Below, piece by piece: positions 25,000 to 32,924 of a stretch of DNA of 64,000 bases. Each line of letters opens with the position of its first letter. Within the stretch, counting starts at the first letter, position 1. Both the position numbers and the translations under genes were made by a program. The DNA lies in NCBI RefSeq assembly GCF_028747205.1, contig NZ_CP112880.1, forward strand, positions 8,033,501-8,097,500, given 5' to 3'. Origin of the DNA: Streptomyces sp. CA-278952 (lineage in GTDB: Bacteria; Actinomycetota; Actinomycetes; Streptomycetales; Streptomycetaceae). The notes beneath the pieces were generated by a model that saw only the letters and a program-made list of their open reading frames with translations, ran no database searches and was not told the DNA's origin.

Positions 25000-26511
25000 T
25001 CAGTGGTGCCCGGGGCCGACGGACAGCGCCGAGCCGGGGCCGTGGCGGCGCAGCAGCACGCCGGTCGCGAGGGCGCCGACGGCGAGGATGGCGGCGACCA
25101 CGATCATCACGGCGAGGTACGCGCCGTCGAACGCCTCGGAGGCCGCGGTGACCAGCGCGCTGTTGGCCCCCGCCCCTTCGCCGGCCAGGGCGAGCGCGCT
25201 GTCGAGGCTGTCGCGCGCCCGTTCGGGCACCCCGGTGGGAAGGTCGATGGTCGCGGAGTACACGGCGGTCAGCAGGCTGCCGAGGAGCGCGACCGCGATC
25301 AGGCTGCCGAACTCGTAGGAGACCTCCTCGACGGATGAGGCCATGCCCGCCCTGCGGGCCGGGACATTGCCCATGATCGCGCTGGAGGCGACGGACATGG
25401 CCGCGCCGAGGCCGCTGCCGGTAATGATCAGCCCGGTGACGAGGAGGCCCATGCTGGTGGCGAAGTTCGTGAGCACCAGCACGGTGCCGACGGCACCCAG
25501 TGCGAGACCCCCGGTGATGAGGGGCAGCAGGCCGACCCGGTGGAGGATCGCGCCTCCGAGCATCGCCGTGGGGAAAGCGCCCAGGGCGACGGCCGCGACG
25601 AGGAACCCGGCCCGCAGCGGGGTGAAGCCCTCCACGAGCTGGAATCGCTGGGTGGTGACGAGCTGGATGCCGGCGATGGCGAAGAGGGCGAATCCGGCGG
25701 CCAGCACCCCCGCGAGGAAGGCCCGGTTGCGGAAGATCGCGAAGTCCAGCAGCGGGTAGGGCAGGCGGCGCTGGCGTCGGGCGAACGTCCATCCGCCGAC
25801 CGCCGCCGCGAGGACGGCGGCGGCGATGACGGCCGGGGCGCGGTCGGTCTTCGCCGTCTCCTTGATCGCGATGACGAGGCCGACCAGGGCGACGAGCGCC
25901 AGGAGCGAGGAGAGCAGGTCCCAGCTCTTGGAGGCGTCCGGGTCGTTCGGCGGGGCGAGGAACCACGTGGCCACGACCGCCGCGAGGACGACCGGGATGT
26001 TGATGATGAAGACCGATCCCCACCAGAAGTGCTGCAGCAGGATCCCGCTGATGATCGGCCCCAGCGCGCTGCCCACGACCGCCATGGTGCCCCAGACCGC
26101 GATGGCCATGTTGCGCTCGCGCTCGTCGTCGAAGGTGACGCGGATCAGGGCGAGGGTGGCGGGCATCATCGCGGCCGCGCCGACAGCGAGGAAGGCCCGC
26201 GCGGCGATCAGGGCCTCCGGACTGGTGGAGAAGGCCGCGACGAGCGAGGCCGCACCGAAGACCACGAGGCCGATCAGGAACATCCGCCGGTGTCCCACCC
26301 GGTCACCCAGCGTGCCGCTGCCCAGGAGCAGACCGGCCATCACGACCGGGTAGGCGTTGATGATCCAGAGTCCCTCGGAGCTGCTCGCGCCGAGATCCTC
26401 CACCAGCGTCGGCAGGGCCGCGTAGAGGATGGAGTTGTCCAGCGTGATCAGCAGGAGCCCCGCGCTCACCACGGCCAGGAGCAGCCAGCGCCGCTTGGTG
26501 CTGATGGTCAT
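25000..26511 (-). CDS. MFS multidrug efflux transporter, DHA2 (14-TM) family
   Basis: 503 residues from ATG at 26511; the frame upstream is not protein-like. The pattern is that of EmrB/QacA pumps: LDNSILYAALPTLVEDL in helix 1 (motif D1), GTLGDRVGHRRM (motif A), and GSALGPIISGIL (motif C, antiporter). The large loop near the C-terminus (ERARDSLDSALALAGEG) is typical of actinobacterial DHA2 proteins. Proton-driven drug export is inferred. The TetR gene follows in the same operon. Confidence 0.9.
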   Translation of the reverse strand: MTISTKRRWLLLAVVSAGLLLITLDNSILYAALPTLVEDLGASSSEGLWIINAYPVVMAGLLLGSGTLGDRVGHRRMFLIGLVVFGAASLVAAFSTSPEALIAARAFLAVGAAAMMPATLALIRVTFDDERERNMAIAVWGTMAVVGSALGPIISGILLQHFWWGSVFIINIPVVLAAVVATWFLAPPNDPDASKSWDLLSSLLALVALVGLVIAIKETAKTDRAPAVIAAAVLAAAVGGWTFARRQRRLPYPLLDFAIFRNRAFLAGVLAAGFALFAIAGIQLVTTQRFQLVEGFTPLRAGFLVAAVALGAFPTAMLGGAILHRVGLLPLITGGLALGAVGTVLVLTNFATSMGLLVTGLIITGSGLGAAMSVASSAIMGNVPARRAGMASSVEEVSYEFGSLIAVALLGSLLTAVYSATIDLPTGVPERARDSLDSALALAGEGAGANSALVTAASEAFDGAYLAVMIVVAAILAVGALATGVLLRRHGPGSALSVGPGHH

Positions 26512-26544
26512 CCTTGAGAGCCTCACTGTGAGAACCGCCCGATC

Positions 26545-26580
26545 TTCATAACTGTACCTGACGAAAGGTACAGTTATGAA
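26545..26580. promoter_or_regulatory. 36-bp palindromic operator upstream of the MFS/TetR operon
   Basis: Perfect 15-bp arms TTCATAACTGTACCT/AGGTACAGTTATGAA with the spacer GACGAA, 34 bases before the MFS start. Size and symmetry suit a TetR dimer-of-dimers site, so the nearby TetR protein is the likely binder. Confidence 0.7.
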
Positions 26581-26628
26581 TCTGTGCATGACAGGTGATC
26601 CTGTCGGTAGCCGATGCGACAAAGCTGA

Positions 26629-26657
26629 TTGCCAAGTGATGCAGTGACAGGTAGAAT
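26629..26657 (+). promoter_or_regulatory. Promoter giving a leaderless transcript
   Basis: -35 TTGCCA (26629-26634), a 17-base spacer and -10 TAGAAT (26652-26657); the ATG follows 6 bases later, so transcription should start at the start codon. No ribosome site is present. Dyads GACAGG-TGAT-CCTGTC (26600-26615) and GACA...TGTC around the -10 flank it. Confidence 0.6.
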
Positions 26658-26663
26658 TGTCGC

Positions 26664-27275
26664 ATGGATGATGTGAAGGCGATCCCGACCCCTGATCAGA
26701 GCGATGAGAACTTCTGGGCCACGGTCCTGACCCCGGTGGACCCCGCCTGGAACGAGCCCCGCGACGAGGACACGTTCGCCATGGACGAGCAGGTGCTCGA
26801 CGCGGTCCGGTCACTGGCGGAACGGATATCGACGCGCGCGCTGGCCTACCGCGCGGCGGGCAAGCCCTTCGACGCCGCCCTCATGGCCGCGCCCGATGTG
26901 CAGCTGGCGATGGTGCGGTCGCTCTACGAGGCCAAGCGGTCCGTCGACCGGCTGGCCGAGAGCGCGGCCACCGTCGCCGGACGCGGCGGATCCAGCTACG
27001 CGCAGCTCGGCGCGGCCTGGGGTGGCATCAAGCGCCAGTCGGCGCGCCTCAAGTGGCCGCACGCGGTGCCCAAGAAGTCCGCCAGCGAGTCCATTCCGCT
27101 TCATTACGCGGGCGGCGACGCCGTGATTCACCACGATCCGGGCGCTGACGCCTGGTGGTACACCGCCACGGGCGCGGACCTGCGGGAGGACGAGTCGGAG
27201 GCCGTCCACGGCACATCGGCCGAGGCCATCGCGCGGGCCACCGAGTTCCTGCTGTCGCACGACCGGCCCGCGTGA
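26664..27275 (+). CDS. Hypothetical protein with leaderless promoter
   Basis: 203 residues, soluble, no recognised domain. The N-terminal third is acidic (FWATVLTPVDPAWNEPRDEDTF), the middle is helical (VLDAVRSLAERISTRALAYRAAGK; VQLAMVRSLYEAKRSVDRL), and the C-terminal third carries aromatic residues (IHHDPGADAWWYTATGADLRE). The stop codon falls inside the first unit of a 14-15-bp tandem repeat, so the extreme C-terminus may have been changed by repeat expansion. Divergent from the MFS gene. Function unknown. Confidence 0.7.
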   Translation: MDDVKAIPTPDQSDENFWATVLTPVDPAWNEPRDEDTFAMDEQVLDAVRSLAERISTRALAYRAAGKPFDAALMAAPDVQLAMVRSLYEAKRSVDRLAESAATVAGRGGSSYAQLGAAWGGIKRQSARLKWPHAVPKKSASESIPLHYAGGDAVIHHDPGADAWWYTATGADLREDESEAVHGTSAEAIARATEFLLSHDRPA

Positions 27276-27363
27276 CACGGCCCGCGTGACACGGCCCGTA
27301 TGACACGGCCCGTATGACACGGAACCGCGTGGCACGGAACCGTACGACACGGAACCGCGTGCC
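27265..27363. repeat. 14-15-bp tandem repeat at a gene end
   Basis: Four units of the form GCCCGYRTGACACG (14 bases) followed by about three of the form GAACCGYRYGRCACG (15 bases). The first unit contains the stop codon of the preceding gene. Confidence 0.85.
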
Positions 27364-27411
27364 GTCGGTCATCGGTCAGCGCTACGACCGCCGTGGGAGG
27401 ACGGCGGTCGT

Positions 27412-28041
27412 TCAGATCCCGTCCGCTCCGCGGTGGAAGTCCCAGGCGTCGATGTCGCGGTAGTGGATCGGCCCCGGGCCCCGGCCGATGTTGCTGCCGA
27501 CCAGGTGGAGACGGACGGCCTCCCAACTCCGGCCGTTGAACGCGGCGAGCCCCGCCGCGGCCTCCGCCGTGGCCGCGTGGTCGCCCCGGCGGGACCGGGC
27601 CAGCGTCAGATGGGGCCGCAGCGGCCGCTCGGGGAAGGAAACACCGCACTCCCTGACGAGGGCGCGTACGTCGGTGGCGAGGTCATGCAGCCCTGCGAGG
27701 TCCCCCGTGACCCCGGTCCACAGCACCCGCTCGTCGAAGTGCCCGCCGCCGTGCAGCGCCAGCCGCAGGGGACGTCGCCGCGCCGCGAGCCCGGCGAGCG
27801 GAGGCATCAGAGGCGGGACGGCGGAGACCGGCAGCTCACCGAGGAACGCCAGGGTGATGTGCCAGTCCTCGATGCGGTTCCACCGCAGGCGGGGATGGGC
27901 GTCGTAGGCCGGGCGCAGCGCCCGTGCCAGCTCGTCCTTCGCGTCGTCGGGCGGGGCGAGCGCCAGGAACACGCGGGTCGTCGTGGCCCGGACGCGTGCG
28001 TCCGCAGGGGGGCCGGTCACGGCTTCGAGCGGTTCGTTCAC
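27412..28041 (-). CDS. thpR: RNA 2',3'-cyclic phosphodiesterase (ThpR/LigT, 2H family)
   Basis: 209 residues from GTG at 28041, chosen because the conserved FLALAPP strand then starts near residue 25; upstream sequence is not family-like. The two H-x-T motifs of the 2H superfamily are present: WHITLAFLG and LRPHLTLARS. These proteins open 2',3'-cyclic phosphates and were first known for RNA ligase activity in vitro. The role in Streptomyces is unknown. Divergent from the APH-type kinase gene. Confidence 0.88.
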   Translation of the reverse strand: MNEPLEAVTGPPADARVRATTTRVFLALAPPDDAKDELARALRPAYDAHPRLRWNRIEDWHITLAFLGELPVSAVPPLMPPLAGLAARRRPLRLALHGGGHFDERVLWTGVTGDLAGLHDLATDVRALVRECGVSFPERPLRPHLTLARSRRGDHAATAEAAAGLAAFNGRSWEAVRLHLVGSNIGRGPGPIHYRDIDAWDFHRGADGI

Positions 28042-28266
28042 CTGCCGTACCGTACGTGCCGGCCACGACCCCGCCGCAACGCGGGGCCCGGTGCCGGACT
28101 CGGGCGCGGGCCGACGCCGTACCGTACGGCGCCATGCGGCCCGGAGCGGTGCCCGGAACCCGCGGGCGGCACGGAGAAGAGCGTCTCGACCCGCCGCCGC
28201 TCCACGGTCGGGCGGGAGGCCGGGCATCCCCCGGTCGGGAGGTGACCCCCGTGCGAGGATGAGCGC

Positions 28267-29295
28267 ATGAGATCGCGGCTGCCGTGGGGGGACGGGTTAC
28301 GGACCGGACTGGGCGCGCCGGGACGTTCCCGGCGGTTGAGCAGCAGCCCGCGCTCACGGGTGTGGCGGGTGGAGACGGCCGGGGCGCCGGTGGTGGTGAA
28401 GCAGATCGTCGACGGCCCCGACGCCGATGAGCGGTACGCCCGTGAATTGGCCGCGTTGCGTCTCGCCGCCGGAGCCGACCCGGCCGTGGTGCCCGCGCTC
28501 CTGGGCACAGCCCCCGACGACCGGGTGCTGGTCCTGGAGCATGTGGACCACCGACCACCCTCCCGCGACTGGATCGTGGACTACGCGGCGGCACTGGCCC
28601 GGCTGCATGCCGTCGCGCGCCCCGAGCACGCCGGAGTGCTGCCCCGCTGGCAGGGCCCGGACGCCGCCGACGCAGCCTCCTTCCTCCGGCTGGCCGCCGC
28701 TCTCGACGCCCCCGTCCCTCCCGGCGTGCCCGGCGAGCTCGACGACCTCGTGCACCGGCTCGCCCGGGCGCCCGGGCACGCCCTGCTCCACGGCGACCCG
28801 TGCCCCGGCAACGACCTGCACACCCCCGGCGGGGCCCGGTTCATCGACTTCGAACAGGCCTCACTGGGCAGCGGACTGGTGGAGCTCGCCTACCTGCGCA
28901 TCGGTTTCCCGACCTGCTGGTGTGTCACCGCGGCGCCCGCCCCGCTGCTGGAACGGGCGGAGGCCGCCTACCGCACGGCCTGGCGCACCGAGACCGGCGA
29001 TGAACTCCACGGCGACCTCACCGACTTCTGCGCCGGCTGGCTGATCCGGGGCGACGCCCTGGTCCAGAGGGCCCACCGCGAAGGCACCGACCACCTGGCC
29101 CGGATCCCGGTGCGCGACTGGAAGTGGGGCACCGTGACCGCCCGGCAACGCCTCGTCCACCGACTCGGCGTCGTCGGCGGTATGACGGCCGGCGGCGATG
29201 TTTTGAGCGGACTGAGCGCCCTCTGCACGGACATGCGCCGGCGGATGCTCGCCCGCTGGCCCGGGCTCCGGCCCGTCCCCGCGCAACGCCCCTGA
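28267..29295 (+). CDS. Aminoglycoside/choline-kinase-type phosphotransferase
   Basis: 342 residues. APH-family fold: VVVKQIVDG supplies the ATP-binding Lys, VLVLEHVDHRPPS is the hinge, HGDPCPGND matches the catalytic HGDxxxxN loop and FIDFEQASLGSG the metal-binding DFE. Family members phosphorylate antibiotics or small alcohols; the substrate here cannot be assigned. Convergent with the following LysR gene (25-base gap). Confidence 0.8.
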   Translation: MRSRLPWGDGLRTGLGAPGRSRRLSSSPRSRVWRVETAGAPVVVKQIVDGPDADERYARELAALRLAAGADPAVVPALLGTAPDDRVLVLEHVDHRPPSRDWIVDYAAALARLHAVARPEHAGVLPRWQGPDAADAASFLRLAAALDAPVPPGVPGELDDLVHRLARAPGHALLHGDPCPGNDLHTPGGARFIDFEQASLGSGLVELAYLRIGFPTCWCVTAAPAPLLERAEAAYRTAWRTETGDELHGDLTDFCAGWLIRGDALVQRAHREGTDHLARIPVRDWKWGTVTARQRLVHRLGVVGGMTAGGDVLSGLSALCTDMRRRMLARWPGLRPVPAQRP

Positions 29296-29320
29296 GCCGA
29301 GGCGGTTCGCCGCGCGGGCG

Positions 29321-30247
29321 TCAGCGGGCCCAGCCCGGTGTCCACGCGTCGGCCGGCGGCGTCGGCCGTACCTGCGCGAGGTACCTGCGCAGCGCCGCCA
29401 GAACCGGGTGCGGATTGCCCGTCCGGTACACGAACACGTGCGGATAGACCGGAGTCGGACCCACGACCGGGATCCGCCGCAGGTCGTGCGAGGCCGGCCA
29501 CACATAGCGGTCCCGGGAGCCGATGAGTGTGGCCAGCGCCGCGGAGTCGGCGATCGAGTCCATCAGCGCCTCGGTCCCGAAGTCGGGCCCGACGGCGTCG
29601 ATGCGCAGACCGAAGTCCTCCGCGAGCCGGTCGTAGTAGGCGGCCCACTCGGTGCCCTGCTTGATGCCCGGGATCCAGATCCGGTGCCCGGCCAGCTCCG
29701 CCGGGGCCAACGACCGGGCGGAGGCCAGCGGGTGGCGCGGTCCGACGAGGAGCTGCAACGGATCGTCCAGCACGCGTTCGGCGCTGATCCCCTCGGGCAG
29801 CGCGCCCGCGGGCACGGCGCGGAAGGTCGCGTCGATCTCGCCGGCCCGCACCGCCTCGGCCGCCCCGGCCACGTTCGCGTCCGCGAGCGTCACCACGTCG
29901 AGGTCCGTGCCGGGGTGGGCCTGGTAGAAGCCCCGTACGGCCAGCGCCGGGGCGATGCGTCGGTGGAGCACGTCCACGCGCAGCACCCGGTCCCCGGGAC
30001 GTACCGAGGCGACGGCCCGCTCCACGGCCCGCAGCACCTCGCGTGCGTGGGGCAGGAAGGCCTGCCCGTCCGCAGTGGGGCGCGCTCCGCGAGCGGTGCG
30101 GACGAACAACGTCACCCCGAGCACGCGTTCCAGGCCCGCCACGCGCTTGGAGACGGCCTGTTGACTGATGCGCAGGTCCACGGCGGCTTCCCGGAACTGT
30201 CCGGTGTCCGCGACGGTGACGAATGTGCGCACGGCTTCGATGTCCAC
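29321..30247 (-). CDS. LysR-family transcriptional regulator
   Basis: 308 residues from GTG. The HTH is FVTVADTGQFREAAVDLRISQQAVSKRVAGLERVLGVTLF, and the sensor domain includes IDATFRAVPAGALPEG and GTEALMDSIADSAALATLIGSR. It is followed upstream by the MFS remnant, which suggests it may once have controlled that pump; otherwise the target is unknown. Confidence 0.88.
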   Translation of the reverse strand: MDIEAVRTFVTVADTGQFREAAVDLRISQQAVSKRVAGLERVLGVTLFVRTARGARPTADGQAFLPHAREVLRAVERAVASVRPGDRVLRVDVLHRRIAPALAVRGFYQAHPGTDLDVVTLADANVAGAAEAVRAGEIDATFRAVPAGALPEGISAERVLDDPLQLLVGPRHPLASARSLAPAELAGHRIWIPGIKQGTEWAAYYDRLAEDFGLRIDAVGPDFGTEALMDSIADSAALATLIGSRDRYVWPASHDLRRIPVVGPTPVYPHVFVYRTGNPHPVLAALRRYLAQVRPTPPADAWTPGWAR

Positions 30248-30257
30248 GCCCTGAAGC

Positions 30258-30569
30258 CTAGGGGCCCTCCACCACTGGTTGTGGCTCCCCGACCGCAGGG
30301 TGGGAGTCCGCGGCGCTCTCCGCGGTACGGGCCGGCCGCAGCGGCCCCCGGACCAGCACGTAGAGGAACAGAGTGGCCATCACGGCGACCCCCGCCCACA
30401 TGGCGTTCTGCCAACCGTCGACGAACGACTGTCGCGCGGCTCGGACCAGCTCCTGGGCGTAAGGGCCCGCCCCGTTCGCCGCCTCGACGGCGTTGGCGAC
30501 GCCTTCGCGCGCCCGGCTCGACGGGCCCTCGGGGACCCCGTCGAGCCGGGAGTCGATGGCACCGTGACG
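30258..30569 (-). pseudogene. C-terminal remnant of a DHA2 MFS transporter
   Basis: An open frame of 103 codons plus TAG without a start codon at its head; an in-frame TAG lies directly upstream of 30569. The translation reads IDSRLDGVPEGPSSRAREGV, then SFVDGWQNAMWAGVAVMATL and FLYVLVRGPL, which is the last extracellular loop, last helix and tail of an EmrB/QacA-type pump (compare the intact gene at 25000-26511). The other 13 helices are missing, so most of the gene was deleted. The XRE-cupin regulator remains divergent next to it. Confidence 0.8.
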
Positions 30570-30607
30570 CTAGGCGCGCCATGCTCCATTGGCATATGCT
30601 CATGCCT

Positions 30608-31219
30608 ATGACGCAAGAAGATGGTGAGTTGGACAGCCTGGTACGCAAACGCATCCGCGCCCTGCGCGTGGCCCAGGGCTGGTCCCTGGAGGAGCTCGCC
30701 GCCCGTGCGAAGGTCAGTCAGTCCACGCTCAGCCGCATCGAGAACGGCCGGCGCCGACTGGCACTGGACCAGCTGGTCACGCTCGCCCGCGCGCTGGACA
30801 CCTCCCTCGACCAGCTGGTCGAGACCGCCTCCGACGACATCGTCTCCAACCCGATGATCGACGGGGCCCACGGTCAGCTGCGGTGGCCCATCAAGGCGGA
30901 GCCCGGCATGACCGTCATCCGTCAGCGCATGACCGAGCCGCCGCCCGACAACCCTTCCCGGCTGCGCGCGCATCCGGGCCGCGAGTGGCTCGTGGTCCTC
31001 TCCGGCACCGCGATCCTGCTCCTGGGCAACCGGCGCCTGCGGATCGAGACGAACCAGGCGGCTGAGTTCCCCACGATGCTCCCGCACGCGATCGGCGCCG
31101 AGGGCGGGCCGTGCGAGCTGCTGGGCATCTTCGACCGGGACGCCCGCCGTGGCCATCAGCGCGGCGAAGGCGCGGAGAGGGCGAGCCGCTCTGCCCCGCC
31201 CGGGCGGAGCCTCCCGTGA
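30608..31219 (+). CDS. XRE-family regulator with C-terminal cupin domain
   Basis: 203 residues from ATG at 30608; ATGs at 30602 and 30596 are alternatives and none has a clear ribosome site. HTH: VRKRIRALRVAQGWSLEELAARAKVSQSTLSRIENGRRRL. The C-terminal cupin includes HPGREWLVVLSGTAILLLGNR and a C-terminal LLGIFDRD. Such HTH-cupin regulators usually control a nearby transporter or catabolic gene; the adjacent MFS remnant was the likely target. Confidence 0.85.
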   Translation: MTQEDGELDSLVRKRIRALRVAQGWSLEELAARAKVSQSTLSRIENGRRRLALDQLVTLARALDTSLDQLVETASDDIVSNPMIDGAHGQLRWPIKAEPGMTVIRQRMTEPPPDNPSRLRAHPGREWLVVLSGTAILLLGNRRLRIETNQAAEFPTMLPHAIGAEGGPCELLGIFDRDARRGHQRGEGAERASRSAPPGRSLP

Positions 31220-31309
31220 CCCGTGCGGGGCGGCGCGTCGGAGTGCCTGCCGTACGGCCGGACCCCCGCCCGTGGTCCGCGCGGCTGACCGCCCGTGCGT
31301 TTCAGCGGC

Positions 31310-32446
31310 TCACGCGGGGTCGACGCGGGAGACGACGCCATTGCTGCCGAGGACGTACAGCTCGCCGTCACCGCCCTCGGCGAACGACACGACCTCGCCG
31401 CCGCTGACTCCGAGGTCGCCCACGCCGGTCACCTCGCCGTTCTCCAGCTGGAGCGTACGCAGCGTGCCGTCGCAGTAGTCGCTGAACACGTAGCTCCCCC
31501 GAAGGTCCGGGAGCGCGTCGCCGCGGTAGACGAATCCGCCGGTCACCGAGCAGCCGAGGCCCGTACGGTCGTACTCGTGGACCGGCGGGGTGTGGTTCGC
31601 CGGCTCCGTGCCGCCCCGGAAGGGGTGGGTGCCCTCCATGGAGGACCAGCCGTAGTTCTCGCCGCCCTCGCTGTCCGCCGGGGCCCAGTCGATCTCCTCC
31701 CAGTCGCTCTGGCCGACATCGCCGATCAGCAGGTCGCCCGTGCCCGCGTCGAAGGAGAAGCGCCACGGATTGCGCAGCCCGTAGGACCAGATCTCGTCCT
31801 TCGCATCCGCGTCGTCCACGAACGGGTTGTCCGCCGGGATGGCGTACGGTTCGCCTCCGCTCGGGTCGATCCGCAGCAGCTTGCCGAGCAGTGTGTCGAG
31901 CTTCTGCCCGTTGCCGTGCGGGTCGCCGCCCGATCCGCCGTCACCGAAGGCGATGTACAGATAGCCGTCGGGGCCGAACTTGATGTCCCCGCCGTTGTGG
32001 TTCGCGTACGGCTGCGTCTGGGTGAGGACGGTGCGCCGGGTCTCCGGCTGAAGCTCGCCGCCCTCCACGGCGAACTCGTCCACCGTGCTGGTGCCTTCGA
32101 GGTCCGTGAACGAGACGTAGAAGTGCGCGAAGGTCTTGTCGAACGCGACGCCCAGCAGGCCGCGTTCGCCGTCCGTGGTGGTCTCGTCGGAGATGTCGAG
32201 CACGGGTGCGCCGAGGCCCTGATCGCCCAGGACCCTTACGGTGCCCGCGCGTTCGGCGATCCACAGCGTGTCATCGGGTCCGGCCGCCCCGGCGGACGGA
32301 CTCTGGGCCCTGGCCACTTCGGTCAGGGACGCGTTCACCGGCTGAACCGGGGCGGCGGGCTCGTCGGCCGACGCCGTGGCCAACGCCAGCGACGTGACGA
32401 GGCAGAGCGTGCCGATGATCGCCGAGCTTCTGGTGCGAGATTTCAC
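31310..32446 (-). CDS. Secreted PQQ-dependent sugar dehydrogenase (GSDH-like propeller)
   Basis: 378 residues from GTG with AGGAGG 7 bases upstream; longer ATG starts are rejected. A signal peptide (SSAIIGTLCLVTSLALATASA) precedes a six-bladed propeller of the glucose/sorbosone dehydrogenase family: ERGLLGVAFDKTF, YANHNGGDIKFGPDGYLYIAFGDGG, SYGLRNPWRFSFDAGTGDL and DVGQSDWEEI. It probably oxidises extracellular sugars with bound PQQ. Divergent from the GH6 cellulase, with CebR-type boxes between. Confidence 0.87.
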   Translation of the reverse strand: MKSRTRSSAIIGTLCLVTSLALATASADEPAAPVQPVNASLTEVARAQSPSAGAAGPDDTLWIAERAGTVRVLGDQGLGAPVLDISDETTTDGERGLLGVAFDKTFAHFYVSFTDLEGTSTVDEFAVEGGELQPETRRTVLTQTQPYANHNGGDIKFGPDGYLYIAFGDGGSGGDPHGNGQKLDTLLGKLLRIDPSGGEPYAIPADNPFVDDADAKDEIWSYGLRNPWRFSFDAGTGDLLIGDVGQSDWEEIDWAPADSEGGENYGWSSMEGTHPFRGGTEPANHTPPVHEYDRTGLGCSVTGGFVYRGDALPDLRGSYVFSDYCDGTLRTLQLENGEVTGVGDLGVSGGEVVSFAEGGDGELYVLGSNGVVSRVDPA

Positions 32447-32717
32447 CGTGGCCTCCTGGAGGCGGCGAATGGGGGAGATCACCCGGCTGCTCGAGCGGAG
32501 TTGCGTGGGGGGCACGAGCCGGCAGGCAACCTGGGTGGGGGAGTTGGTGTGTCACCGGCTACAGGCGAGGATAGAGGGACGGATGCGGTCTGGCCCAGAC
32601 CAGTGCTGTGGCGCCTTCTCCCGCGGCGGCGCTCGCACATCCCGCAAGTCGGTAGTCGGCCAATCGTCGACGCGAACACCACCGCTGATCTACGCGTGCC
32701 GCTTGTCCGGCTGTCGG

Positions 32718-32731
32718 TGGGAGCGCTCCAA
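32718..32731. promoter_or_regulatory. CebR-type operator, distal copy
   Basis: TGGGAGCGCTCCAA, one mismatch from the CebR consensus TGGGAGCGCTCCCA. It lies 194 bases before the cellulase start and 272 bases before the dehydrogenase start, so it could serve either gene. Confidence 0.75.
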
Positions 32732-32776
32732 TGCCCTCCAACTACACATCCGTGCAACGTAATTGCGCTACATCGC

Positions 32777-32818
32777 TTGACAGCCATCGAATGCCACGCC
32801 ACTTTGGGAGCGCTCCCA
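32777..32818 (+). promoter_or_regulatory. Cellulase promoter with perfect CebR operator
   Basis: A consensus -35 TTGACA (32777-32782) is followed 17 bases later by a weak -10 (CACTTT), and directly by TGGGAGCGCTCCCA (32805-32818), a perfect match to the cellobiose-responsive CebR box. Binding there would block transcription until cello-oligosaccharides are present. Confidence 0.8.
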
Positions 32819-32924
32819 CACGCACGCTTCCCCACTCGAATCCCCATACCTCCTGAGCGTCACGGACCCCTGAACCAGTCCGTCGCCACCCCCGACGGAC
32901 GTACGAGAGGAGCACGGAGCCGCA

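Larger units (their letters stand above)
32447..32924. other. 478-base regulatory gap between sugar dehydrogenase and cellulase
   Basis: No gene is visible. The right half holds two CebR-type boxes and the cellulase promoter, listed separately. The left half is unusually AT-rich for the window near 32640-32700 and shows nothing else that I can name. Confidence 0.6.

Noticed and set aside
27265..27363. The 14-15-bp repeats as an attachment site or iterons
   Set aside because: No integrase or replication gene nearby; the repeats begin inside a coding sequence.
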